From Fonsecaea monophora (taxonomy: Eukaryota > Ascomycota > Eurotiomycetes > Chaetothyriales > Herpotrichiellaceae), in contig NW_019173947.1 of NCBI RefSeq assembly GCF_001642475.1, positions 1-64,000 of the forward strand: 64,000 bases of DNA. Reading direction: 5' to 3'. Of the stretch, positions 22,661-35,747 are shown one piece after another. The position numbers were made by a program, and so were the translations under genes. Numbering within the stretch: position 1 is the first letter of the stretch; every line of letters begins with the position of its first letter. The notes under the pieces are model-generated. The model was given only the letters and a program-made list of their open reading frames with translations. It was not told where the DNA came from and did no database searches.

Positions 22661-25291
22661 TCACGGCATCAAACCAATCGACGGCCCCAGCGCCGTGTCC
22701 CACGCGTGCCAGTCAAAGTCGACTTGGTCATAGAGCATTTGGCCGGGAGCCTGATCGCCCTGGTTGTCGCCCTGCATATCCTGTGACATGGGAGGAACGG
22801 GCGGCCGTCCCTCCCCAGGCCTGGTCCGGTGCATCGCCTGCTGGTGGGCCGCAGGCTGGCTGTCGACCGCCGAGATCCTTTCGCCGCAGATGCATCGGCT
22901 CGACAGCACCGCGTTGGACGGGAACAGTACGTGGTAGTCCATGCCGACCTGCTCTAGGGCCTTGCGCCGCGTCCTTACCAGCATGGTCCACGCGTCTCGT
23001 CCGGACGGCGAGAGCTGGCGTCGAGGCGGGTCACTCTGGCTGACGATGCCCTCGTCCACCTGGTAGAGTTCGAAGATGGCGTCGATCAAGCCTCGCGAGA
23101 GAGCGGCGTCGTCGCTGTACGGGTGTTGTAGCAGGTCGGCGAGAAGGAGTGAAACCGCCTGCAGAGGCTGGTAGGTGCCCGGGTACATCCAATGGAAGGG
23201 CTCAGAGATGGGATCGTTGCAGACACGAATAAACACCTGGATAAATGCTTGGGCATGTTTGACCGCACTGTGAGCTGGTTAGCCGTGGGCCATCAGTAAA
23301 ACAGGACTGCCTTGAGGTTCTTACTTTGTTCGAATGTTTTCGTCGGCCACCATCGCAGGATCCCTGAACAGCGGATGGTAAAGGACACAATACGCCTTGT
23401 GGACCATTAGGTGCAACAGGAGCGCAGACCAGGCCGTAAAGTCAACCACCTCCTTATCGCTCGGGTCTGGTCGAAGAGTCCATACCCGATCAAAGTCAAG
23501 CATAAGCGGCACTTGATCAAAAGGACGAGGGGTCGCAGATCTCGCGGCTTTGCCCTCAGCAGCACCTCTGGCCTTGAGCAACGTGTCGACTGTAGCACTG
23601 GTGCGGTCAGCTATCGTTCGAAGGCGGCCAGCGCAGTCTGCAACCACTTCCAGCGATTGAAAGGCGTCTTCGAAATGAAGCACGAGGACTCGTCTAATCT
23701 CCCTAGTAATTTCGTAACGGCGAGACGCCACCAAATAGCGAACGTCGACTGCAATAAGTCAGCAAAGATCCTAAGATCACTGGCACAAAAGATCAGCTTA
23801 CTTTCTTGTCTAGCACTTGGATCGTCGTTCTGAACGTCGTATTGACAGATGGAATCCGTGTTGGCCATTTTCTGGTTGATAAAGAGCGGTGAGAGCCCAG
23901 ATGAAGATGAAGACATGACATCCAGGTGAAGGATATACCACCAAAGCCGCCGTCTAGTTTCCAACTCAGAGGGAGGTAGCCCTGATTCTGGGAGCTGGCG
24001 GTGTAAGCCCATGCCTAGCGCAACACGAAACGAGGTAGCAATAAAGTCGGGAGCATCCGAGAATTCCTCTTCCCTCACGAACTGGCTCTGTGCAATGATG
24101 TAAGCTGCCAGAGAGTAGATGCTCGGCCGTCGAGGGAAGCCGGTGAGGCTAGCCGAGGCCATGGCAATGAAGTACATATCTCCAGGATTGAGAGTGGTGG
24201 GCTCCCCAAAGATACGCTCCAGACGAGCTGGCGCGGCAGAGAAGACTGCCGCAAACAGAATGGCAGATAAGAGAGATAGAAATCCCGGCTTTTTGCGCAT
24301 AAAGACGCTCGGCTCAGCGTTGTGCACATTCGCAGGGGGAATGCCATCCCAGAACGTTCTGAAATCCTCTGCAAAACTCTTCATGTGGAAAATAGGCGTC
24401 AGAGGAAAGACGGTCGAGAAGAAAAACCCGCACAGCTTCTCACAGATTTCTCGACCGGGTAGCAGAGCCATGACACACGAGATGTTGTAGTTCCTCCCAC
24501 AGAACTTGCACTTGTTCGACGACGGCTGGGACCATTCAAAGCCACAGTTGCGCGGTGGACGAAATTTCTGGCCGCTCCATTCGAGACCTCCGTCCTGCAT
24601 CCTGCCCGGAAATTTAGGGAATGGGCTGGTCTCGCCGAGGACCGTGGGCACCGTGTCGCTGTTGATCTGGGCAACAGTCAGCGAAAGCGAAGTTGACGGA
24701 GAAGAAGTCCACCAAAGTGAAAAGGGCTAGGATGCTCAAGTACCTCCGAAGGGATTGCATTTGCCCAATAGGTTGAGCCTACATAGGCCGAGCGGCCACC
24801 ATCATAGACAGAAAGCTGTCCTCTCTCAGGGCCGATCTGCCTGGGCACAGGCTCTGCAGGCGCTGGTCCGGGTCATTAATTTGGCTGATTGACGAGTTCG
24901 CCAGTGGCAAGGGACACTTACGCTCAGTATGAGGTCCTGTTCCCCTCACTTCCTCCGGTCTTGCATGGCTTGTGGCGGACGAAGATGGGAGCTGTGCTGT
25001 CGATGCGCTTTGCCAGGTAGACAACTGGGGAACTGCACTTGCACTGGTGCTCGCACTCGCACTCGCACTCGCGGTGCCGCTGCCGCTGGCACTCCCGTCG
25101 TAGACACATTCGGTGCCACCTGCAAGACAGCGCCCACAGGTAGGATGCACCTGAAATGCATACATTAGTACATCCTCCATCGGCTCGACATGAGTCCAGG
25201 GTTCCATTGTGCTAACCCGGTCACACTTTACTCTTTTTGCCCGACAAGGCAGGCACGAAGTGACCGGCCGTAACCTTTTCTTTCCGTCCAT
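22661..25291 (-). CDS. Zn2Cys6 fungal transcription factor
   Basis: Six exons (minus): 25217-25291, 24922-25150, 24744-24853, 23802-24666, 23325-23748, 22661-23267, coding 769 aa. The zinc cluster is residues 13-40 (CLPCRAKRVKC, then CGRCLAGGTEC), split by the first intron between the third and fourth Cys. A Gly/Ser/Ala/Thr low-complexity linker follows. The DGGRSAYVGSTYWANA motif typical of this TF class comes next, then the fungal TF domain with RRRLWWYILHLDVMSS. The C-terminus is Gln/Pro/Asp-rich. It lies convergent to the catalase and is the nearest regulator to the sulfite oxidase-catalase pair; regulation of that pair is only inference. The third exon is short and rests on the conserved motif. 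Confidence 0.87.
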
Positions 25292-26121
25292 TGAGGTTGA
25301 AATGTTGTCGACCTTGGTTATGGGAGTGAATATGGGCGTTTCATTTGAATATACGTCAATGGTTTCTTAGGACCCATTTAAATCATCGGTGGTATCCCAA
25401 AGGGCGCCATAACCAAGATCCTAGCCCGTCGACCAAGATCTTGACCCACGAGCTTGGTGTGATTTTCCACAGGGCGGCATCCGGCCGGAGGTCGGATATC
25501 CATCGGCAAAGTGGTTTAGTCGGAGATTCATCATCCACTCCCTGTGGCCAACCTTTTGCAGGGGTTGCAACCAGAGGCAGGCCAGGCTCCGCAAGCCATG
25601 GGTACCGTAGCTTGAACGATCGACATGTTAGGAGAGAGACATTATTCTTCTTCGCGCCGTTGGCGGGTACTTGTTGCAACTATGGTCACAGTTAGACAGG
25701 TCAGTGACAGAAAGAAGCAGCATTCCCAATCGCCCTCTTCAGGGGAGTGCAGCCTCATGGACAACAGTGCACTCGAGCAGGATGTTACAGTGAATGCGAG
25801 CAATTGCCGGCTTGAGCCAAGAGCATCTTCGAAAACAACAATAAAAAAGAGATTGAAACCTTGCGCATGTGTTTTTCACTTGCGAGACATTTTTGTTAGA
25901 TTTCGCGCTCATGGATTTACCTTTCCCCGGACCGGATAAATATTGCGGCGCTCCGTTCCGGCCAAAAGTCGCTCCTTATTGTGATTGGCTCATGACCGAA
26001 TAGCGCCATGGTGCATCATTTGGCTTCTCCAGCATCAACTTGTCGCCTGCGCAACTACAACCTTTTAACTCGTTGACTTGTTGTCCTCTGTCGACCGCAT
26101 AGTCTTACTGCGACGGCCGCC
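25292..26121. promoter_or_regulatory. Divergent intergenic region, regulator / stomatin-like gene
   Basis: No gene is supported here. An inverted CCAAT box (ATTGG) near 25983 and a short TATA-like ATAAATAT near 25935 lie before the stomatin-like gene. The other half is upstream of the minus-strand regulator. Confidence 0.4.
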
Positions 26122-27507
26122 ATGATGGAGGCACCGCACATGGCCTTACGAAATTTGCCCCGGCGGGCCTCTAGGCTTGCCGCTTCACTTCGACATGCGG
26201 ACCGTTCGACTGCTGCTCTAGCTTACTCCCCGATGGCCATATGGAGCCGAAGACAGTTCGCTACGACTCCCAGTATACCATTTCCAGGCGGCCCTATGGG
26301 TATAGGCGGCTCCAGTTCCTCTCCGACATACTTCCAACGCCAGACGAGCCTACCCGCGAACACCATTATCCGATTCGTACCGCAGCAAACAGCATGGATT
26401 GTGGAGCGTATGGGAAAATTTAATCGGATATTGGAGCCTGGGTTGGCTATTCTCGTCCCGATCATCGATGTATGGAAAATTTTCTTGGAATCTCAAAAGC
26501 AGGGGCTGACACACGAGGGAAGCGCATCGCCTACGTCCAATCGTTGAAAGAAGCGGCCATCGAGATCCCCAGCCAGAGTGCCATTACTGCAGACAATGTC
26601 ACATTAGAATTGGATGGCGTGCTTTACACAAGAGTATTCGATGCTTACAAAGCGAGGTAAGCCAGAGTGAAGCTCAAAGGTGGAATGGACTTTTGCTGAA
26701 GGACGATCTAGTTACGGTGTTGAGGATGCGGAATATGCCATCTCCCAGCTAGCCCAGACGACCATGAGGTCCGAAATCGGTCAACTCACATTGGACCACG
26801 TTCTCAAGGAAAGGGCGAATCTTAACGCAAACATTACGCAGGCGATCAACGAGGCCGCACAAGAGTGGGGTGTCGTATGCTTGAGATACGAAATAAGGGA
26901 TATCCATGCTCCGGAAGGTGTCGTGGCGGCCATGCACAGGCAAGTCACAGCGGAGCGATCAAAGCGAGCCGAGATTTTAGATTCCGAAGGTCAGCGGCAG
27001 AGTGCAATCAACATCGCCGAGGGTCGTAAACAATCCGTGATTTTGGCGTCTGAGGCATTGAAGGCCGAGCAGATCAATATGGCATCTGGTGAGGCTGAGG
27101 CTATCCTGCTCAAGGCACAGGCAACTGCACGGGGTATCGATGCCGTTGCGGATGCTATCAAACGTGGCGAAGCCAATGCCCAGGGCGCCGTCAGTTTGAG
27201 CGTCGCAGAAAAGTATGTTGAAGCTTTTGGCAACCTGGCCAAGGAGGGCACTGCCGTCGTGGTTCCAGGTAATGTCGGAGACATTGGCCAGATGATTGCT
27301 ACGGCTATGGCGGTATATGGCAAGGTCAATGAGAATCAAACCAAGAATCTGGCGGGCAAGGTTATTGGTGCGTCGTCGGACAAAGACGAGTCTAGTTCGA
27401 AAGACGTTGGGGCCAGGGTGATTGAGGCGGCCCAGCACGGGAATGCAAAAGACGTCGCGCAGACAGTGCTTGAAGGGTTTGAGCAGACGCGAGAAGCGAG
27501 AAAGTAG
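26122..27507 (+). CDS. Mitochondrial stomatin-like protein 2 (SPFH/band 7 family)
   Basis: Three exons, 26122..26469, 26523..26656 and 26712..27507, give 425 aa. The N-terminus is Arg/Ala/Ser-rich with no early acidic run beyond Glu3, as in a mitochondrial presequence. The SPFH domain starts at NTIIRFVPQQTAWIVERMG and includes RIAYVQSLKEAAIEIPSQ, ITADNVTLELDGVLY, and YGVEDAEYAISQLAQTTMR. A coiled, Ala/Glu-rich stretch (AERSKRAEILDSEGQRQS, then GEAEAILLKAQATA) is typical of stomatin/SLP2. The protein should scaffold inner-membrane microdomains near cardiolipin and prohibitins. A second ATG three bases on (26125) is an equally possible start. The intron 1 acceptor (GGAAG) is set by the conserved PIIDRI junction. 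Confidence 0.93.
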
Positions 27508-28003
27508 GAGGACCTATCAACGGCACATCAATGCGAATTTATCATGTCGGGAAAGCGAACACTCGACTCCTTCATGACGCAGCGACGGCGCTCCTGCGTG
27601 TATTACTTGACATGGACTGAGAAGGAAAAAAGTCGGTAGCTATGTACCAATATACCAGAGAGTCCCAGGACCCTCAGGAAAAGCACAGACAAAATACAAA
27701 TGTAATGGGATATCTGTATCTCTGCCCTCTTAACTAGCCTCAACGTCGTTCAGCCTTATTGGTCAAGCCTCGCCCCGTATAATTAAAGTGAAGCATGTCA
27801 TAAAATGCCAGACCGTGAACTGCGGAGTGCGGACGCGGACTGGCGAAACTACATTTCAACGAGACCAGAATTTCTACTCCCCTACAAACTCGCGCGTCAG
27901 CCTTTTCACACATTCAACTTGATTCTGATTTCACTGTCGCAGGATGGCCTAGTCACCTCTCCCTCCAGAATGTGCTCCCACCCGCGACAAAGATAGATCC
28001 GCA
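27508..28003. promoter_or_regulatory. Spacer between stomatin-like gene and HIRA
   Basis: The 496-bp spacer contains no supported gene. It holds the upstream gene's 3' region and the HIRA promoter. Confidence 0.45.
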
Positions 28004-31000
28004 ATGCACATCATCAAGCCCATCTGGCTCACCCACGGAGGTTCGACACTTTCCACCCCCAAAACCCCTTGTGCACGCGTCGCAAACCGCGTAGACTGTG
28101 TCGCATCCACATATGCCCTTGGTTCGTCGACTAACGGTTACTTCCTGAATAGGCGAAAAGAAAGATTTCGAGGTCTACAGCTGCCATGTCTCCCCCGACG
28201 GCAAGCGCCTGGTCACCGCAGCCGGCGGTACGTGAACATTGGCACCTCATGACAAAGAGTTTCTTCACTGATTGAATGAATTGAAAAGATGGATACGTGC
28301 GAATCTGGTCCACCGAGGCCATTTACAATGCCGCGAATGCGAAATACGACAAGCCTAAGCAGCTGGCGTCGATGAGTTACCACTCGGGCACCATTCACAC
28401 CGTGCGCTTCTCACCCGGCGGGAAATTTCTGGCGTCAGGGGCAGATGACAAGATTGTCTGCGTGTATACTCTGGACCCGAGTCCTCCAACCCATGCCACA
28501 TTCGGTGCGTCGAGTTGCGGTCGGCTGGCGCAGTCAGTGAGACACATGCTGAGATTGAGACAGGTTCAAACGAGGCCCCTCCCGTCGAGAATTGGCGCAT
28601 CTTCCGGAGACTGATCGGACACGACAACGATGTACAAGATTTGGGCTGGTCATACGACGGGACGATCCTGGTGTCGGTGGGATTGGATTCAAAAGTGGTG
28701 GTGTGGTCGGGCTTTACCTTTGAAAAGTTGAAGACACTCTCGAATCATGCCAGCCATGTCAAAGGCATCACTTTTGATCCTGCCAATAAATACTTTGCGA
28801 CCGCAAGCGACGACCGAACGATCCGGATATTTCGATTCACCTCTCCCACGCAGAATTACACGACTCACGATGCAGTAAACAACTTCACCCTCGAGACGAC
28901 CATCAGCCAGCCCTTTGTCAATTCCCCTTTAACAACATACTTCCGCAGATGCTCCTGGGCTCCCGACGGAATGCATATCGCGGCGGCCAACGCGGTGAAC
29001 GGTCCTGTTAGCGCGATCGCCATCATCAACCGTGGTACGTGGGACGGCGATACCACCTTAATTGGACATGAAGGTCCAGTGGAGGTGTGCGCGTTTTCCC
29101 CAAGACTCTACGGACCAGAGCCTCCTTCCAAGTATGCCCACGAAGATCATCCTACACCTCACACGACGGTAATTGCATGTGGAGGGGCAGATAAGTGTCT
29201 GAGCATTTGGACCACTAGTAGTCCTCGGCCCATTGTCGTTCAGCAAGATGTAGCTGGCAAGCCAATCTCTGATATTTCTTGGAGTCCGGATGGCCAAACC
29301 CTGTTCGCCACTGCATTGGATGGCACTATTTTGACCGTAATGTTTGAAGTGGGAGAGTTGGGCTACGCAAGACCCATCGAAGAAAATGACAGATCACTCT
29401 CCAAGTACGGCACATCTAGGAAGGGAATAGGATTTCCGGAAAGCACCGATGCGCTCTTGCTTGAAGAAATGAGCAAGGCTGGCGAGATCAAGGGCGTGGA
29501 AGGACGCATGGGCGCCTTGATGGGGGATCTCCATTCCTCACTACCAGCGACAGCAGAAAAGCCATCTGTCACCACGAATGGTACAATTGCAACCACCCAA
29601 AACCTCTCAAATGGAACTGCGGAAACCAATGGGCAAGCCGCAGCAAAGGCACAAGACGACCAAAACCAGGCCAAACTCGAGAGACTCAAGAATCGAGTCG
29701 AAATCACTAAGGATGGTAAGAAGAGAATACGGCCTCTATTGGTATCTGGTGCCGGCGGGACGGAGTCTTCCCTGCCACAGACGAAGCTGGTCAGTGCCAG
29801 TGCAAATGTTCAAGCGGTAGACGCCCCACAGACCGTGTTGGACCTTTCCAAACCGTTCGACGGGCTTCCCAAAGGTGGCCTAGCGGCATTATTGCTTGGG
29901 AACAAACGAAAATACGCACAGATCGAGGGTGAAGAAGAGGGCACTGCCGAGAAACGAGTGGTGGCAGCAAGTCAGAAGGGAGCTACACCCATTCTCGTTA
30001 ACGGCGCGGATGGACTTCTCCCAGCACAACACCAACCAGCTGCAAGCGGCCAACAGGTGACTCCAGAGTTCATACGACCAGCTGTCATCAACCAGGCGCT
30101 GAGCGTGAGTCAACTTCGACTTGCCGTCCCCAAAGTGCGCACCCATGTCGTGCTGGGGATTGATGCCACAGGAAAACCAGGTGACATGTCTGGCGACACG
30201 GCGAGCAAGTCCAGAGCCGAATTCGTCTTCGAGGCCAAGAATCCCTCGGGACAATCACTGACACCCAGAGCGCAGGATCGTGAACCGTGTCGGATCACTT
30301 TGACGAGGAAAGATCAGCCTCTGTGGCAGGATTTCCTTCCTCGTCCAGTTCTTTTGGTCACAGGTACTAGATCGTTTTGGGCGGCAGCGGATGAGACAGG
30401 CTCTTTATACCTGTGGACGCCACATGGCCGACGGCTGAATAGTGCTCTGGTCATGGAAGCTCAACCAGTGATCCTGGCGTCCTACGATTCTTGGCTGATG
30501 TGCATCACTGCGGTCGGTGTCTGCTATGTCTGGAATGTCAAAACCATGTCATCTCCACATCCACCAGTGTCGCTGGCACCTGTACTTGACGCGGCGGTCC
30601 ATTCACTGGCTGCTCACCCGACAGGTGCGCCTGCGATTACACAAGCTCGTTTGAATTCCGAGGGTAGGATTATCGTTTCCCTGTCCAATGGTGACGGGTA
30701 TGCGTACTCGCCGCAGATGTACTGTTGGCAACGGCTATCCGAGGTTTGGTGGGCAGTGGGCAGTCAATACTGGAACACGACCGACTCTTCCGTGGGCAAC
30801 ATCCAGTCTTCGAAAGCAAAGACCGACTTCGAAAAATCCGTGGACGTGTCTTCAGGTATCGTGCCGTGGCTGGAGAGAAACACGACATCGGAGACGTTGC
30901 TGCGAGGTCGAGCATACTTCTTACAGCGACTCATCAAGGTGTTGTTGTCACGAGAAGGGTTTGAAAGCTTCGAGTCCGGTGTGTCGATTGCTCATCTGGA

Positions 31001-31437
31001 AAACCGCATCGCCGCAGCGCTCATGCTGGGTGCCAAGGACGAATTCCGGATATACCTGCTCATGTATGCAAAACGATTGGGCGCCGAAGGTTTGAGGTTG
31101 AAGGTCGAAGAACTACTGAGGACACTGATCGGCGGCATCGTGGAACCGTCAGGTCAAGACGGGGAGAGTGTCGCGGCGACCATAAACGCTGTGGAAGGCC
31201 GCAACTGGCAGGAAGACTCCAAGACGATTTGTGGATGGCCTCGAGAAGAACTGCTCAAAGATGTTGTCCTACTTCTTGGTGAGGATCTCTTGCTCCCTGT
31301 CCAGGCTCGTGAATATGCAGTGACTAACTATTCGAACAGGAAAACATCGAGATTTGCAGCGAATCACTGTACCTTATGCAAAAATGTTACATATCATGGA
31401 CGACATGCCCGAGGATCAAGATCAAATGGCTTTGTAA
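28004..31437 (+). CDS. HIR1: HIRA/Hir1 histone H3-H4 chaperone subunit
   Basis: Five exons, 28004..28040, 28153..28227, 28289..28504, 28564..31278 and 31340..31437, give 1046 aa. The start MHIIKPIWLTHGGEKKDFEV is the classic HIRA N-terminus. Seven WD repeats follow (AAGDGYVRIWS, SGADDKIVCVY, VGLDSKVVVWSG, TASDDRTIRIF and others). Around residue 492, TKDGKKRIRPLL is the B-domain that binds Asf1. The Hira domain (SFWAAADETGSLYLWTPHG) and a C-terminus ending near GKHRDLQRITVPYAKML complete it. The last intron is required: without it the frame runs on into unrelated sequence. The protein works in the nucleus with Hir2/Hpc2 in replication-independent nucleosome assembly and histone gene repression. 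Confidence 0.95.
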
Positions 31438-31724
31438 ACGTGGTCTATGCTTGGGAGGCGCATGAATTGGTTGAGAGTTTCAAGGTTGTCAGTGGCTTGA
31501 AGGTAAAGCACGGATTGAAGCGCCAGCACGAGGAATGGGAAAAGGCATCGTTTCCGCGGTTTAAGAATTAATGAATGGGGTTGGCATGACTTTTGTGACT
31601 TCAAAGGTCGATTTGTGATGGAAAACTGAACTTCACTTGACTACCTCGATTGCAAACTCCTCAAAACCCATCTGTATTGCTTCAGCTTCTACTCTGCCGT
31701 TCATCACTGCTTTATCCATGCGCC

Positions 31725-33604
31725 ATGGATCCATCCTATTTCACGACGCCGCCAGGTCAGCGACTCCAATCCCTCAGTTTGCCTTCCTCTGTCACCGCCG
31801 TCAATTCGGGTTCCAGCGCCGCGAGTGCCAGTTCCTCTTCACGCGCGCACGTCTTCACCCGCGTTGCTACGCGTGAGTCATCTTTCTTGAGCCAAGTCTC
31901 CTCCCTCTCGTCCCTCGGGAGGCCCGACGAAAGTGCACACGGCTCGCCCATTCACAGCTCAAACTACGCTACTTGCCTACGCTGGCCGAACAGGAGCCTC
32001 TGGCGCTGGCTCCTCGTGTTCCTCGCAATCTTGCTGTGCGCTCAACTCTACCTCAGCGTCCGCGACTCCAGCGACGACGTCCTCTCTCAACTCTCAAAGG
32101 ACTGGAGGTCGAGTGCTCACTTGGCTGGGACGGGCAAGAGCAGGACCAGACCAGGAAAATGGCTGAAGGAGAACTCATACCCGAACGACCTGCGGACCAG
32201 GCGGCCCAAGGCGGCGCTGATCAGTCTGGTGAGGAACGAGGAGCTCGACGGGATTCTGCAGAGCATGCGTCAGCTGGAGTTTCGGTGGAACAGGCGGTAC
32301 CAGTATCCCTGGGTGTTCTTTAATGAGAAGCCGTTCTCGGACGAGTTTAAGGTCAGAACATGTCTCCCACGTCCTGCATACCCACTTTGAGCGTTTTGAG
32401 GTGTTGGAAATGAGACTGCGCTTTGTGCCGATTGAGATGGAAAAGAGCCTGCTTAAAATTCCTAAGAGAGAGAGCTGTGATCGCTTTGGGTGCGTATACG
32501 TCGCTGACGGACAAACAGGCGGCGACGTCGAATGCGACATCAGCGCGGACAGAGTATCACCTCGTCCCTCACGCGCACTGGGTAACACCCTCCCACATCA
32601 ACCAGACCCTCTACCACAACTCGCTCGACTACCTCTCTCTGACGTCCGTGGGCAAGGGCCACCTGCTCAGCTACCACGCCATGATCCGCTGGCAATCGGG
32701 CTTGTTCTACCTGCACCCGGCGTTGGCGGCGTACGAATACTACTGGCGCGTGGAGCCGGACGTGCACTTCTTCTGCGACGTGCCGTACGACCCGTTCCGG
32801 TTCATGCAGGCGACGGGGATGGTGTACGGGTTCAACATGGCCATCCTGGACGACGCGCGGAGCTTCGCCTCGCTGTGGTCGACGACCCGCGACTTCATCA
32901 CCGCCCATCCCCACCTGGTGCACCCGGACGCCAGCCTCGACTGGCTCCTCGACCCGCAGACGGGCCTGACGTACAACAACTGCCAGTTCTTCTCAAACTT
33001 TGAGATCGGCGCCCTCTCCTTCTTCCGCGACAACGAGGGCAACCGCAGGTACTTTGACTGGCTCGACGACAAGGGCGGCTTCTACTACAGCCGCTGGGGC
33101 GACGCGCCCGTGCACACGCTGAGCGTGTCCATGTTCGCCCCGCCCGACCGGGTCTGGTGGTTCCGCGACATCGGCTACCAGCACGACATTGCGCGACACT
33201 GTCCACCACAGGGGCCGACCAAGGCTACTACCACCACCCGTTCCAGATCCAGACCCAGCCAGACGATCGGCACCGACACCACCACCTCCTCCGGAGAGGG
33301 AGAAGACGAAGACGAATATGACACCCACCACAGAGGAGGAGGAGGACGACGACGAGGCGAATCCCAATCTCGCTTCTGGCTCCCCGACGCAGAATCCCGC
33401 CACTGCACATGCGAACCCACCTCGCTGGACGAGAACTTTTACAAGCTCGTCCCCATGGAGTCGCCGCAGCTGAAACCGGCCGACACGTGCATCCGGCTGT
33501 GGCTGGGTGGGGAGTACCTCAGGAAGAAGGCCGGTTGGAGCCAGGACGCGGAGAGGATGTTGGGCGGCGACGGGTATGGCGGGTACGTCGACAGTGGGTT
33601 GTGA
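31725..33604 (+). CDS. KTR/KRE2-type alpha-1,2-mannosyltransferase (GT15)
   Basis: Two exons, 31725..32351 and 32519..33604, give 570 aa. It is a type II Golgi membrane protein: a long Ser-rich cytosolic tail of about 90 residues, one membrane segment (about 93-111, LWRWLLVFLAILLCAQLYL), then the lumenal GT15 domain. Motifs are PKAALISLVRNEEL, YYWRVEPDVHFFCDV, NCQFFSNFEIG (catalytic Glu region), GGFYYSRWGDAPVHTL and WFRDIGYQH. It adds mannose from GDP-Man to glycoproteins in cell-wall biosynthesis. Odd features are a low-complexity Arg/Thr/Asp/Glu/Gly insertion of about 60 residues after the WFRDIGYQH motif and very GC-rich codon use in exon 2. The 167-nt intron is longer than its neighbours. 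Confidence 0.93.
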
Positions 33605-34203
33605 GTGTGGTGTGAATGTGAATGCGACACGAGAGGTTAGTCAAGAGGGATGAACGAATAGTGAGAGAGTCATGGGCCTGATGCTGAAACGCCGGTGGGC
33701 TTAAGCTATGGGTCGACCCTACGAGCGACCTTGACAACATATCTGTACTCGGCACAAGTGCATCGAACACACCAGCCATCCAGCCTACAAGAGCATTCTG
33801 CAGGAAAATAGAGGGAGAGGAGTGGACGCAGTCTTCATGGCCGAGGTGTTCAAACAAACACCGCATTTTCCAATTCTCAAGAGAACTTTTTAGATTTTGA
33901 TTTCAATCGCTGCGCATAAGTTGTCAAACATTATTCATTCAGACTCTGCTTTGACGGAAATCCGCTAGCCACTCGCCATCTTCTCAATCAAATCTGGGAA
34001 GCGTACCAAAGTAGGACGTCTAGAACCGCTAAAACGTGGTCAATGTTGAACTCTGGAAAAGGCTACGTCCCCTTCGACCTAGGTCAGATATCCTCTGCGG
34101 GAGAGATTGAAGGCAGGGCGAAGCTGCGACGCACGGCCATCCCTGGCTCGAATCTAACATTGCGAAGGCGTCAGAAGCTCGAGAGATGCGGTCTGCAGCC
34201 ATC
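33605..34203. other. Convergent 3' spacer, no gene seen
   Basis: The space between the convergent mannosyltransferase and Ola1 genes. It holds their 3' ends; no RNA gene or repeat is recognised. Confidence 0.5.
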
Positions 34204-35747
34204 TCACGCCTTTGCAGCACCGGCCTTGATGAGAATGATGTCGCCATCCTCCACAACTGTGCATGGACAATGTTAGTCTTTAAATTCCTCCTCAATTCCA
34301 AAGTGTAAGGAGGTCGACGAACTCACCATAATCTTTTCCTTTGGTCATGACTTTTCCTGCCGCTTTCACAGCGTTTTCATCGCCGTATTCCCTCAGGGTC
34401 TCATAATTATACACGATACACTGGATGAACGTCTTCTCGAAATCCGTGTGGATCACACCAGCAGCTTGTGGTGCCTTGGTGCCTTTCCTAATCGTCCACT
34501 GCCTCACCTCATCCGTCCCAGTGGTAAAAAAACTTGCGAGATTGAGTGCTTGTCTCATCGTCACAATAACTTTCGGGAGAGCGGATTTGGTGTTGAGATT
34601 TTTGCATTCCTCGGCGGCTTCCTCGTCGGACATGACCGCGAGACGTTCTTCAAACGAGACGGAAATAGGTATGACGGGGTCGCCTGAAGAGTTGGTTTTG
34701 ATCCATTCCATGACTTTGGGCAGGTGTTTGTTCTTTTGGCGAAGATAGTCTTTCTCGGAGAGGTTGATAAGGTAGACTACGGGCTTGGCTGTGAGGAGGA
34801 AGAGAGGATTGATAACTTCAATCTGTTGCCGCCTAATTAGCTTCAAAGGCACACACAGCAATGACAAATCGATCCAAATAAAAATATGATATCAGGGTTG
34901 GACTTCCTCTCATAACAGCCTCTAAACGTGAGATTTTGGGTGAGACTGCTGTCGACGAGCTGGGATTATGTCGAGCTTATAACTCTTGTTCATCATGAAA
35001 AGACAAAAAGCACAAGGAAGAAAAAAAGTCGTAACGTACCTCTTTAGGGCCCCATTCACCCTTCCTCACATCCTTGCCGTCTTTCAGCCACTGCAGAATC
35101 TTGTCTACTGTTGCTTCCTCTTCTTTCAACTTCTTCATCTCGAGACTTTGACCACCTCTCCTTGTCTGTTTAGACAGGTTTTCCTTGGCTTTCTCCACGA
35201 ACTCAATGTCCTTTAACCGTAGTTCCTCTGAGATAATGTCCAAGTCTCTTGTGGGGTTGACGTCGCCCTCGACGTGAATGATTTCTGCATCATCAAAGCA
35301 TCGCACAACTTGGAAGATCGCATCAACCGCTCGGATGTGCGACAGGAAGGAATTACCCAGACCAGCGCCAGTTGAAGATCCTCGAGTGAGACCAGCGATA
35401 TCGTACACCGTCAAGTTGGCGGGAACTTGAGACTTGGGTTTGTAGTGTTCGCATAGCCAATCATATCGTGCGTCGGGGACAATAACTCGGGCTTCCTCAG
35501 GTTCGATGGTAGCATAAGGAAAATTTGCAGGGTTGCCTAGAGAGCATTTTGTGATGGCTTGGAAGAGTGTTGATTTGCCAACATTAGCAAGGCCAACCTG
35601 GAGCAAAGAAGAGTCAGTCAACCATGTGGTCAAGAAAAGTTCAACCCTCTTGTGCGGGATCTGCCTACATACGATACCGCTCTTCAAGTTGTTGCCGGGC
35701 CTGCCTAGCAGGACCTTCTTCTCTTCAACAGCCTTTTTGGGTGGCAT
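34204..35747 (-). CDS. OLA1: Obg-like ATPase Ola1/YchF
   Basis: Four exons (minus): 35673-35747, 35040-35597, 34327-34822, 34204-34256, coding 393 aa from the conserved start MPPKK. The P-loop is GLANVGKST (residues 27-35), with a hydrophobic residue where Ras-like GTPases have Gln (DIAGLTRGSS). The G4 motif is NLSE instead of NKxD, which explains ATP preference. A helical hairpin and a C-terminal TGS domain (FIQCIVYNYETLREYG... VEDGDIILIKAG) follow. YchF/Ola1 binds ribosomes and regulates translation and stress responses. Upstream of the ATG the same frame stays open for 78 codons and looks like a mitochondrial presequence, but it has no ATG (see finding). Confidence 0.95.
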
